From the NCBI GenBank assembly GCA_035327305.1, contig DAOLDL010000010.1, positions 1 through 56,007 of the forward strand: a DNA stretch of 56,007 nt. Reading direction: 5' to 3'. Numbering within the stretch: the first letter of the stretch is position 1; the number at the start of each line of letters is the position of its first letter. A program made the position numbers and the translations under genes. The stretch is from CALMUP01 sp035327305 (lineage in GTDB: Bacteria; Verrucomicrobiota; Kiritimatiellia; CAIVKH01). The notes below the pieces were generated by a model. The model saw only the letters and a list, made by a program, of their open reading frames with translations, had not been told where the DNA came from and did not search any database. This document shows positions 25,101 to 32,781 of the stretch, one piece after another.

Positions 25101-25505
25101 GTCCGGAGAAGCGGTTTTTTGCAGTAGCGCCTGAATGCAGGTAACGATGATCACGGGCAAGTTATTATCATGAAGCCCACGCAACACTCCGAGACGTTCT
25201 CCGGTAGTTTCCGGTAATGCTTGCCCGGACTTGGTTTCCCGGGGAGGATAGGTTGCGATCAAGGTGTTATCCGCGCCGGGTTCGAGCAACGCCTCGAGAT
25301 CCAGCGCGGTGCGATCCATGGTCACGGGTCCGTCAGTAATCAATAAAACATGGTTTCCGCTGATTTCTAGCAGAGAGGCCGCCACGGCGGCGACGCCCGG
25401 CCATGGTGGCAACAAGGCGCAAAAGTCCCCCCGCTGGAGGATTGCCTCCCCCAGTTGTTCCACATCGCGTGGCGCCAATAATTGTCGATCCCGTTTCGCG
25501 GGCAT
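22200..25505 (-). CDS. mfd: Transcription-repair coupling factor Mfd
   Basis: Mfd removes RNA polymerase stalled at DNA damage and recruits UvrA. The 1101-residue protein has a UvrB-like N-terminal part (about 1-340), the RNA polymerase interaction domain ('QPGDYVVHVEHGIGIYRGM', about 440-500), and a superfamily 2 translocase with Walker A 'GDVGYGKTE', 'DEEQRFG' and 'TATPIPRTL'. The C-terminal TRCF domain is about 960-1060. Length is close to the usual 1100-1150. It lies 60 bases downstream of the sensor kinase on the same strand and could be co-transcribed, though repair and sensing are not obviously linked. Confidence 0.97.
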   Translation of the reverse strand: MPAKRDRQLLAPRDVEQLGEAILQRGDFCALLPPWPGVAAVAASLLEISGNHVLLITDGPVTMDRTALDLEALLEPGADNTLIATYPPRETKSGQALPETTGERLGVLRGLHDNNLPVIIVTCIQALLQKTASPDWIKRHNITITKGIPVDTETLLPWIDESGYSFEAEVLSPGQASGRGGIIDIWPPGRDWPVRIELFGDTVESIRTFNPADQRSREQLETFGIFPACEKESQNARHLLADHLPENTAWVWADSESIATHADLYEHAMKEADATSDFTPIASIKRDVDKKGRTLHVHLTLEQRPGKTPWELQMESVTGMPTPGHSGAMLDHIEELRGQFLLSLLEKARHGWSVEFFFSTQGGMERFMESHGRHIKTSDRVLFHHGVLSESLSIPPIQRLLISDADFYGLHRDQTTPAPGKNRARRVAEVTGERIHAWTDIQPGDYVVHVEHGIGIYRGMHDIEVNGRLQETLTIEYADGARLYVPVAQTHLLSRYIGVGKRHPELHAIGGKRWLKEKIAAEKAVEDLAAALLETQAARDSKPGHAFAPDNAWQHEFESSFPFQETPDQALAIQEVKSDMEKTRPMDRLICGDVGYGKTEVAMRAAFKAVMDGKQVAILVPTTVLAQQHLDSFSERMSAFPVRIASLSRFQTKSEQLEVLQRLASGEVDIVIGTHRLVQKDVHFRDLGLVIIDEEQRFGVKHKEFLKRLRQLVDVLTMTATPIPRTLYMSLTGAKDLSIIETAPVERLPIETIVGENRDDIIREAILRELNREGQVYYLHNRVQTIERMHLRLCNLVPEARIRVAHGQMNEHQLSDVMRAFTRGEFDVLLCTTIIESGLNIPNVNTIIIERADRFGLSELYQLRGRVGRYKRKAYAYLLLPKHGKLFFMARQRIGAIKRYSSLGSGFKLAMRDLELRGAGNILGSEQSGHIATVGFDLYCQLLRRTVSRLKGEATGPVVDVDLMLDFISLSTDASDAGNAAAIPISYIEDETIRVRTYRRIAAMNRTEEPKAMRVEMKDRFGPLPEPMQRLLLLAELRIVATGLNIRKIEVSGEKVIMTRAGDYIMPDKKFPRLPPGGTTERLEKLLNIVRKSVSDAMKTR

Positions 25506-25565
25506 TCCATGTAACGATAACGTTGCGGAAGGCGCGGGTCAAATATCTGATATCTGGAGAAATCG

Positions 25566-28500
25566 TCAGGTAGATGTCAGCGCCGCGTTTATCGCGTTGA
25601 TAAGTTCTTCGCGCTGGAAGGGTTTGGTCAATGCGCCCTTGAATCCGAACATTTCATGTCGGGAAAGCACGTCATCCACGGAGTATCCGCTGGAAACCAA
25701 GGCCCTTACGTCCGGGTTGATCTTCTTGAGCAACTCAAACGTATCTTTACCGCCCATGCCGTTGGGAATGGTCAGATCAAGGATAACCAGGTCAAATGGA
25801 GCGCCCGTGGACATGGCTTCCTGATAAAGCCGGATAGCCTCCTGTCCGTTTTTGGCGGATTTTACCTGGTAGCCGGCTCGTTGCAGGATCAATGCGGTGA
25901 TTTTTACAATGCCTTCTTCGTCATCCATAACCAATATACGGCGGGGTTCCGGTTTGGCGGTTTCATCGATGATATTGGGCGCGACAAATTCACTGTTACT
26001 GCGAAGCGCAGGGAGTAGAAATGTGAAGACAGAGCCTTGGCCCGGTTCGGATTTCATCGAAATGCCGCCATCATGTTTGGCGATGATGGAGTGCGCGGTG
26101 GATAGCCCAAGACCATTGCCATTTTTCTTGGTTGTAAAAAAGGGCGCGAAAATTTTCCCCTGAATGGCGGGGTCGATGCCGTCGCCCGAATCCCTGACCG
26201 AAACTTCAACGTAATTCCCGGGGGCCAGGTCGCCTGCCACGGATTGGTCGAGAACTCGATTGGTGGCTCTGATGTGGATAATTCCGCCGCCGGGCATGGA
26301 CTCATCGGCGTTGGAAAGAAGGTTTTGCATTACTTGCCCTATTTGAACGATGTCAATTTCCACTCGCCACAGATGCGGATCAACATCCCAGACAACGCTG
26401 GACGGCGAATTTTTCAGCGCGAGTTCGGCCGCATCTGTCAACACCGTGGCGAGGGTGGCCGGTTTTTTTACCGGAAGGCCGCCTTTGGAGTAGGTGATCA
26501 GCCGGTGGGTCAGGTCGCGTGCGCGCAATGTCGCCTGCTCCGCATGACTTAGAAGATCGGCGGCGGTCGTTTCCGTGTTTGGTTGCCGCAACATGGATAA
26601 ACTGCCGAGTATGGACGTCAGTATGTTGTTGAAGTCATGGGCGATCCCGCCGGCAAGCTTACCGAGCGATTCCAGTTTCTGGCCGCGTAACTTCTCCTCC
26701 TGCGCAAGGTAAAGATCCGTAATGTCGCGCGCGATCATGATCAGGCCAATGACGTTCCCGGCCCGGTCCCGCAACGGCAGATAACTGGAGGATAAATGCA
26801 TGATACCACGATCTGGATGCGTGATGGTTGTTTCATTGTGAATGACCGAGGCTTCCTGCAATACACGCAACTCTGTTTGCCGGTGCAATTCCGCCTCCTT
26901 GGGGGAAAAGAGGTCCGCATCGGTTTTTCCAAGCAAGTCCGATTCGGAATTGACGCCGAGGAATCGGGCCGCCGATTGGTTGGCGGCCAGGTAGCGCAAA
27001 TCCATGCTTTTGATGAATATGATGTCGGGAAGATGATCGATCAGGGTCCGTAACAATGTGCGTTCGTTGCGCAACTCCAATTCAACGTTAATACGGTCGA
27101 TGGCGATTCCCGCCAGGTGCCCGGCGCGTTCGAGAAGCGTAAGCTCCTCCTTGCTTGGCTCATTAACCACGCGGTAGTAAATGGCGAATGTTCCGGCAAT
27201 TTTTCCCGATCCGGTTTGAATCGGCATGGACCAACACGCGCGCAAATTGTATTGCGCGGCCAGATCACGGTGATTGATCCAGTTCGGGTGCGTTTGTATG
27301 TCGGACGCGATAACTACATTTCCGGTAAAAGCCGCGGCACCGCATGACCCTACATCCGGGCCGATGTCGATCGTAAAAACCGCATCGTTGTACGCTTTGG
27401 GCAAACTGGGTGCGATGGCGTGTGCGAAACGCCGGCCGGCTGTGTCGAGTAGCAAAATGGAGCAGGTGCTGTCCGTCAGTATGGCCTCCATGTTTGCCAC
27501 CAGTTTTTCCAGAATATCCTCGGCGGGATTTCCTTTTGCGATCATGGCCAGCATTTCATTCTCCGCTTCGGACATGCTTTCCATCCAGTGGCGGGAAGAT
27601 ATGTTTTCCAGGGTGGCGATTCCTCCGGTAATTTCTCCCGAGGAGTTGCGGATTGGCGTTGCGCGCATTTCGACCCAGGTTTTGTGCTCCGTGCCGGCAA
27701 TTTTGCATGGCCCCTTGTAATAACCATCCTGTCCTTCCGCGGCCTTGCGCAATGCCGGAAGCAGTGGCGTATCCATGATTCCGGCAAGGTTTATTCCCCG
27801 CATTGACGCGCGTTCAGATCGAAATATTTCGGCAACCTCGATATTGCAGTCGGTTATATTCAAGTCACGGTCGTAATTTAAGATGCCGATGGGGGTCTGT
27901 TCGAAAAGGTGTCGATAACGGTGTTCCGCGGCAAATCGGGCTTTGTGTGCGACAAGGGCATCATGCCGGGAAGTTGATGTTATACGGCGCAACGAATACA
28001 CGCTGATGCCGACAACGATGGATATGAGGAAGGCCAGGGCGGTTCCGCCAAGTGCGCTGTGCCCAATGGCGGCAAGGCTTTCATCCAGCTCTTCGGCGCG
28101 GATGTCCGCGCCAAGGATGGCGACTACGTTTCCGTCGCGGTCACGCACCGGAGCGTAACCGCTGATAAACGTACCCCACTTGTCCTTGTATGGTATGTGA
28201 TCAACCCTGCTGGTTCCCAGTTGAAGCGCAATCAACAACTCCGTGGATGGGGATTCGTAGACATCCATGATATAGGAGTGATCGTCAACGCCGTCGCCAT
28301 CGACATCCCCGGGTAGCGCCGCATCGAGGATGAAGTGCACATGATCATTGGTCCTGATAACGGTATAGACAAACGCCAGGCGGGGATTGCGTTGCATAAA
28401 CATCCGCAACTTGTCCGTTTCCCTGATATAGTCCTCTCCCTCTTCCTGGGCGGGGTCGACAAACATTCGGTGAACATCGCCATCCACCAGAAGCGATGCG

Positions 28501-28709
28501 GTCCTGGCGGTCTGGAGAAGATTTTCTCGAACTTCTCGCTCCAATGCTTCGGTAGACTTATGGTGCAGGTAGAGTAGCGGGATGCACGCGGAAACAAAGA
28601 TCAGAACGGCAACGGTAAACGCGTCTCTGGCGTCATGACGGCGCCTGGTTATGTAGGATTTTCCGTGCTCGGAGTTGCGTCCACCGGAACCTTTGATGTC
28701 GTTTTCCAC
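25566..28709 (-). CDS. Hybrid sensor histidine kinase/response regulator
   Basis: The 1047-residue protein is an inner-membrane sensor. Two membrane helices (about 31-49 and 221-240) flank a periplasmic Cache-like domain, which contains a DxDxDG calcium-type loop at 135-143 (DVDGDGVDD). Inside the cell follow a PAS domain (about 262-372), a GAF domain (390-540), a second PAS domain (550-665), a HisKA helix with phospho-accepting His691 ('GGIAHDFNN'), and an ATPase domain with 'NLLSNADES', 'DSGDGI' and 'NGLGLS'. A C-terminal receiver has Asp978 and Asp929/930. No separate regulator gene is adjacent, so its output partner is unknown. Confidence 0.93.
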   Translation of the reverse strand: MENDIKGSGGRNSEHGKSYITRRRHDARDAFTVAVLIFVSACIPLLYLHHKSTEALEREVRENLLQTARTASLLVDGDVHRMFVDPAQEEGEDYIRETDKLRMFMQRNPRLAFVYTVIRTNDHVHFILDAALPGDVDGDGVDDHSYIMDVYESPSTELLIALQLGTSRVDHIPYKDKWGTFISGYAPVRDRDGNVVAILGADIRAEELDESLAAIGHSALGGTALAFLISIVVGISVYSLRRITSTSRHDALVAHKARFAAEHRYRHLFEQTPIGILNYDRDLNITDCNIEVAEIFRSERASMRGINLAGIMDTPLLPALRKAAEGQDGYYKGPCKIAGTEHKTWVEMRATPIRNSSGEITGGIATLENISSRHWMESMSEAENEMLAMIAKGNPAEDILEKLVANMEAILTDSTCSILLLDTAGRRFAHAIAPSLPKAYNDAVFTIDIGPDVGSCGAAAFTGNVVIASDIQTHPNWINHRDLAAQYNLRACWSMPIQTGSGKIAGTFAIYYRVVNEPSKEELTLLERAGHLAGIAIDRINVELELRNERTLLRTLIDHLPDIIFIKSMDLRYLAANQSAARFLGVNSESDLLGKTDADLFSPKEAELHRQTELRVLQEASVIHNETTITHPDRGIMHLSSSYLPLRDRAGNVIGLIMIARDITDLYLAQEEKLRGQKLESLGKLAGGIAHDFNNILTSILGSLSMLRQPNTETTAADLLSHAEQATLRARDLTHRLITYSKGGLPVKKPATLATVLTDAAELALKNSPSSVVWDVDPHLWRVEIDIVQIGQVMQNLLSNADESMPGGGIIHIRATNRVLDQSVAGDLAPGNYVEVSVRDSGDGIDPAIQGKIFAPFFTTKKNGNGLGLSTAHSIIAKHDGGISMKSEPGQGSVFTFLLPALRSNSEFVAPNIIDETAKPEPRRILVMDDEEGIVKITALILQRAGYQVKSAKNGQEAIRLYQEAMSTGAPFDLVILDLTIPNGMGGKDTFELLKKINPDVRALVSSGYSVDDVLSRHEMFGFKGALTKPFQREELINAINAALTST

Positions 28710-28881
28710 AAAGTAAAATTATAATGAATGATTGTTGTTTGCCAATAGCTATTGCCGGGAGACTTTACTTAAGAAGCCTGTCATGGGTGTGGTTGTTTTC
28801 GACCCGCACCAACGGTTGTTCTTGCTGTGGAAGTTCATTTTGCCTAGTTTTGGCCGGTTGTTAGTGGGGATTTCTTCTTTC

Positions 28882-31119
28882 ATGCCGGTCAGGGGTTTAT
28901 TGTGTACGCGAATTGCCTTGTCGTTTTTTATTGCGACCGGGCTGTTTGTGTCTTCCGCGTATGGTCAGGCGACTTTGCCCGCAAATTACGCTTGGGACCC
29001 CGATACATCTCTTCCCTTTGGGTGGACCTCGGTCGGCATGGGCACTCCTTACTCGGCAACGGGGTCTTCCGGAATAGCGCCCAATGCCGGACGCTTTGAT
29101 GATACCGGAGATCGGTTGATCATTCACTTTAACGATCGACCCGGCGTCTTGACCTATTCACTAAAAGGGCAACCTGCATCGGGCGGCGCCGTATCCGGGA
29201 CGTTCTCTATCATGGAGTCGTTCGACGGAGTCGATTATTCACCGCTTCGCGTTATTGTGAACAAGGACAGTTCGTGGGAGACGTATACCAATCAACCTTC
29301 AGCAAGTTCCCGTTATATCATGTTTATCTACGCATCGAAAACCAATGGCAATGTCGCGATTGATGACGTGCAACTGGATGCCGATGAGTTTGGCGCCAAT
29401 GAAAATCAAACCAACAATGTCGTATTCTCCGTCATGTCCGCCAACTTATCGATTCAAACATCACCGGGATATTCGTATTACGAAGAAACCGCCGGACGGA
29501 TTTTTCTCGGACTCAAACCGGACATTGTGGCGATTCAGGAATTCAACGTTACCAACAGTGGAGGTCACCGGGCTTATGTGGATGCCTATTTTGGAACAAG
29601 CTACTATTTTTTCGTCGAATCAGTGGTCGGTAATCCAAACCCGATTCCCAACGGCATCATCAGTCGTTGGCCGATCATCCAGGCCGGAGAGTGGGCCGAC
29701 ACGAACATCAACAATCGCGATTTCGCCTGGGCGACCATTGATATTCCCGGGCCGCGGGATCTTCATGTCGTCAGCATTCACTTGAAAGCCAACGCCGGTG
29801 TCACGGATATTGAACGACGCGTCGCGCAATCAGAAGCCTTGATGGCGTTTATACAAGCATCATTTCCGCCGGATGATTTCATTGTTCTGGCCGGCGATTT
29901 GAATTGCGAGACTCGTGGCGAGCCGGCCTTGATGTACTTGACGAATTATTTCAGCGATTCACGCCAGCCTGAAGATATGTTCGGCGATCGAGATACCAAC
30001 CGCTCTCGAAGCAAACCGTTTGATTATGTACTGGCAAATCCCGCGCTGGCCTCTCAACAGGTTGCCACGGTTATCGGCGGTTTATCGTTTATCGACGGTT
30101 TTGTGTTTGATGAAACTCAATGGATTCCTCCGCCTTTCCCGGTTGAGTCCGGTGATTCCTATCCGACCGGACGTCAACACATGGCGGTGGTGAAATCCTT
30201 CTCGATTTTCCCTTCTCCGCCACCACCACCGGACGATGTTCTTGCCTATTATGACTTCGAAACCGATGACGGCGTTTTCCATGTTGTTCCGCATCGAACC
30301 CATCCGATGGCGAGCGGTAGCACCTATGTCAGTGATGACGGAACATACACCAGCATTGGCGGGCATTCTGGTCGCGCCATTTCTGACAATGGCTGGAACA
30401 CCGGCTTGAGGCACTATACGTTCACGGTGAATATTGCGCCCGGTTACGAGGCGGCCATAACCGGCATGCAATTCTGGAGTCGAAGTTCCGGTACAGGTCC
30501 GATCTTCTGGCATGTAAATCACAGCCTGGATCAATATGCGGCTGATTTGGCCATCGGAGAGCAAAGTAACGACAGCGTCTGGTCGCGCAATTCCTTTGCG
30601 CTGAATCTTTCCGCCGTGACAGGCTCGGTAACATTTCGTTTGTATGGACTTAGCGCATCGGGAGGCGCCGGCACCTGGGCGCACGATACCGTGAAATTGT
30701 TCGGGCTCATCACGCCGGCGTCTGCGCCATCTTCACCCGACTCCAACGGAAACGGAATTCCGGATGAGTGGGAGTTGCAGTATTTCGGATCACTGGGCGT
30801 CAGCACCAACGGTGCGGATTTCGATGGTGATGGTGTAACGGATCTTCATGAATACCTGGCCGGTACCAGCCCGACGGATCCGCTTTCCTATCTTGGGTTG
30901 ATTGCAATGGAGCAGGAATCGATCGATGGCATGATGCGGCTTTCGTGGTCAAGTTCCGCCGGCCGGTACTACCTTGTTCGCAGATCCTCGGCTCCCGGCG
31001 GCCATTTTGAATTGGTGGCTTCGGGTCTGGCGGCCAGCCCCCCGGTTAATGAGTGGATGGATACACCGCCACCTGAAGAGTCTGCGGTCTTTTATCTGAT
31101 CGAGTTGGATTCGCAGTAA
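28882..31119 (+). CDS. Secreted EEP-fold (endonuclease/exonuclease/phosphatase) protein with TSP3-like tail
   Basis: From ATG 28882 the 745-residue protein has a signal peptide (about 1-28, ending 'SSAYG'), then a jelly-roll-like N-terminal domain. A DNase I/EEP-type catalytic domain (about 165-400) follows, with 'VMSANLSIQ', 'DIVAIQEFNV', 'VSIHLKAN', 'LAGDLNCETRGE' and 'SKPFDYVLAN'. A second sandwich domain comes next. Near the C-terminus are 'DSNGNGIPDEWELQYFG' and 'DFDGDGVTDLHEYLAGTSPTDP', calcium-binding TSP3-like repeats. It probably degrades extracellular nucleic acids or phosphoesters. Longer starts (TTG 28732, ATG 28783) are in frame but lack a better signal peptide. It is divergent from the sensor kinase. 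Confidence 0.85.
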   Translation: MPVRGLLCTRIALSFFIATGLFVSSAYGQATLPANYAWDPDTSLPFGWTSVGMGTPYSATGSSGIAPNAGRFDDTGDRLIIHFNDRPGVLTYSLKGQPASGGAVSGTFSIMESFDGVDYSPLRVIVNKDSSWETYTNQPSASSRYIMFIYASKTNGNVAIDDVQLDADEFGANENQTNNVVFSVMSANLSIQTSPGYSYYEETAGRIFLGLKPDIVAIQEFNVTNSGGHRAYVDAYFGTSYYFFVESVVGNPNPIPNGIISRWPIIQAGEWADTNINNRDFAWATIDIPGPRDLHVVSIHLKANAGVTDIERRVAQSEALMAFIQASFPPDDFIVLAGDLNCETRGEPALMYLTNYFSDSRQPEDMFGDRDTNRSRSKPFDYVLANPALASQQVATVIGGLSFIDGFVFDETQWIPPPFPVESGDSYPTGRQHMAVVKSFSIFPSPPPPPDDVLAYYDFETDDGVFHVVPHRTHPMASGSTYVSDDGTYTSIGGHSGRAISDNGWNTGLRHYTFTVNIAPGYEAAITGMQFWSRSSGTGPIFWHVNHSLDQYAADLAIGEQSNDSVWSRNSFALNLSAVTGSVTFRLYGLSASGGAGTWAHDTVKLFGLITPASAPSSPDSNGNGIPDEWELQYFGSLGVSTNGADFDGDGVTDLHEYLAGTSPTDPLSYLGLIAMEQESIDGMMRLSWSSSAGRYYLVRRSSAPGGHFELVASGLAASPPVNEWMDTPPPEESAVFYLIELDSQ

Positions 31120-31128
31120 ATTGTATCG

Positions 31129-31722
31129 TTAAGGTAAAATGGCGGCCCAATCATCCGGCGTGTTGATGTTTCGCATTATGGCTTCATCGTCGACAGGTAT
31201 CACGGTTTGGCGATCCTGAATCCACGCATCGAGTCGGAATTCCAGGGAGGGCTTTATTCCCAGCAATTCGTTAAATAACGTTCCGGAAATCCATAATACG
31301 CGTCCAGGTGTTCCCTGCCATGCTGGTCGCACAGCCAGTGCGTTGCTTTGCTCGGCAATTTCGAGCACGCGGGAAAGCGTGGCGCTTTTGACGCCGACCG
31401 TGTCCACAGGCAGGATCAGCGTTCCTCGCACCGAGCCGACGCTTCGCAATCCGGTTTGCAGGGACGTTATCCGGCCATCCTCCCAGTCGGGATTGTAGGC
31501 GATCCTGATGTCCGGGACCTCAAGTTTCGGAACAATGCAATCGACATTGCATCCGAGCACGATTACGACATCGACAGCGCCCGCCACGGCAAGCAGATGG
31601 GCCTGGTTCAACGCAAGCGGTGATCCGTTGCGGCATGGCAACAAGGCTTTAGGCTGTCCCATGCGTGATGAAGCGCCCGCGGCAAGCACAATCCCGCCAT
31701 GTTTTGATTGCAGGTTCGACAC
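31129..31722 (-). CDS. MobA/MocA-like nucleotidyltransferase
   Basis: The 197-residue protein has the N-terminal nucleotide-binding signature 'GIVLAAGASSRMGQPKALLP' (10-29), 'DVVIVLGCN', 'RGTLILPVDTVGV' and 'AWQGTPGRVLW'. This is the pattern of MocA-type molybdenum-cofactor cytidylyltransferases and related sugar or cofactor nucleotidyltransferases. The substrate cannot be fixed: the window contains no molybdopterin gene. The start is GTG 31722, 22 bases from the divergent maf gene. Its end lies 9 bases from the convergent secreted hydrolase. Confidence 0.82.
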   Translation of the reverse strand: MSNLQSKHGGIVLAAGASSRMGQPKALLPCRNGSPLALNQAHLLAVAGAVDVVIVLGCNVDCIVPKLEVPDIRIAYNPDWEDGRITSLQTGLRSVGSVRGTLILPVDTVGVKSATLSRVLEIAEQSNALAVRPAWQGTPGRVLWISGTLFNELLGIKPSLEFRLDAWIQDRQTVIPVDDEAIMRNINTPDDWAAILP

Positions 31723-31744
31723 GATGCTTTAGTCTATCATTGAT

Positions 31745-32329
31745 ATGAAGGCCATCAAACTCATTCTTGCCAGCGGATCCCCAAGACGAAAGGAATTGCT
31801 TGCCTCGCTTTGCCGGGACTTCGACATCGTAGTGCCGGCGGTTGAAGAGCTGGCGTGGTCGGCCGAACCACCCGCCTCGTTTGCATTGCGAATGGCTCAT
31901 GAAAAAGCCCTGGCAGTGTCCGGCATGATGGCTTCCGATGACAAAGTTTGTATTGTAGCCGCCGACACAATTGTTGTGTTGGATGATCGCATTCTTGGAA
32001 AACCGAAAGATGGGGCCGATGCGGTTTGCATGTTGCGCGATTTGTCCGGGTGCGAACACACCGTGATTACCGGCCTCTGCGTCATGGTGGTGAAAGGATC
32101 CTGCCATGTGATTCACGGAGATGCCGTGCGCACAAAAGTGAAATTTCGCGACGTAAGCGATGATGAAATCCGGGCCTACGTGGCAACCGGTGATCCGATG
32201 GACAAGGCCGGCGCTTATGCCATTCAAGGAGGCGCCGCAACCATGGTCGAGGGCATTGAGGGTTCTTACACGAATGTGATTGGATTGCCGATGGAGTCGC
32301 TTTCCCGAATTTTCAAGGAGTTGGGTTGA
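31745..32329 (+). CDS. Maf-family nucleotide pyrophosphatase
   Basis: Maf proteins hydrolyse non-canonical or specific nucleoside triphosphates to monophosphates and are linked to septum inhibition when overproduced. The 194-residue protein has 'LILASGSPRRKELL' (6-19), 'AADTIVVLDDRILGKPKD' and 'GDPMDKAGAYAIQGGAATMVEGIEGSYTNVIGLP', the standard signatures. The catalytic Asp lies in AADT. Its stop shares one base with the DUF2237 start. Confidence 0.93.
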   Translation: MKAIKLILASGSPRRKELLASLCRDFDIVVPAVEELAWSAEPPASFALRMAHEKALAVSGMMASDDKVCIVAADTIVVLDDRILGKPKDGADAVCMLRDLSGCEHTVITGLCVMVVKGSCHVIHGDAVRTKVKFRDVSDDEIRAYVATGDPMDKAGAYAIQGGAATMVEGIEGSYTNVIGLPMESLSRIFKELG

Positions 32330-32694
32330 TGGATCGTAGTTTTAATGTGTTGGGTGGGCCGTTGATTCCCTGCAGTGAAACGCCGCTGACTGGGTTCTTT
32401 CGCGACGGTTGTTGCAATACTGGCGATGAAGACGCGGGTTCGCATACGGTGTGCGCGGAAATGAGCGAGGAGTTTCTCGCATTTTCAAGTCAGCGTGGAA
32501 ATGATTTAGTCACACCGCGTCCGGAATGGGGGTTCCCTGGCCTGAAGCCCGGCGACCGATGGTGCCTCTGTGCGGCCCGTTGGAAGGAAGCATACATGGC
32601 GGGCGTCGCGCCGCCGGTGATTCTTCACGCCACCCACATCCGCGCGCTTGAAATAGTTTCCCTCGAACAACTCAAGGAACACGCGACGATGTGA
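32329..32694 (+). CDS. DUF2237-family protein
   Basis: The 121-residue protein begins 'MDRSFNVLGGPLIPCSETPLTGFFRDGCCNTG' and contains 'HTVCAEMSEEFLAFSSQRGNDLVTPRPEWGFPGLKPGDRWCLCAARWKEA'. This is the full DUF2237 pattern with conserved cysteines and an 'HATHIRALEIVS' end. The function of the family is unknown. ATG 32329 overlaps the maf stop by one base (TGATG), so it is coupled to maf; a TTG one codon earlier is unlikely. Confidence 0.9.
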   Translation: MDRSFNVLGGPLIPCSETPLTGFFRDGCCNTGDEDAGSHTVCAEMSEEFLAFSSQRGNDLVTPRPEWGFPGLKPGDRWCLCAARWKEAYMAGVAPPVILHATHIRALEIVSLEQLKEHATM

Positions 32695-32703
32695 CGGTTA
32701 TGA

Positions 32704-32762
32704 TGTAGTAGCCGATCCTCGATCGGCATTCTTCATCCGTGTGCCTTGCGGAGGCGCGAACT
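32704..32762 (+). repeat. REP-like element, copy A
   Basis: This intergenic element starts TGTAGTAGCCG and folds into two hairpins: CCGATC-CTC-GATCGG (32712-32726) and GTGCCTT-GCG-GAGGCGC (32741-32757). It aligns with the reverse complement of copy B at 55546-55609, and the stem of the first hairpin differs by compensating changes (CCGATC/GATCGG here, CCGCTC/GAGCGG there). It lies between DUF2237 and the pullulanase gene, which converge here. Confidence 0.7.
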
Positions 32763-32781
32763 TCAATCGTTGAATTGTTGG

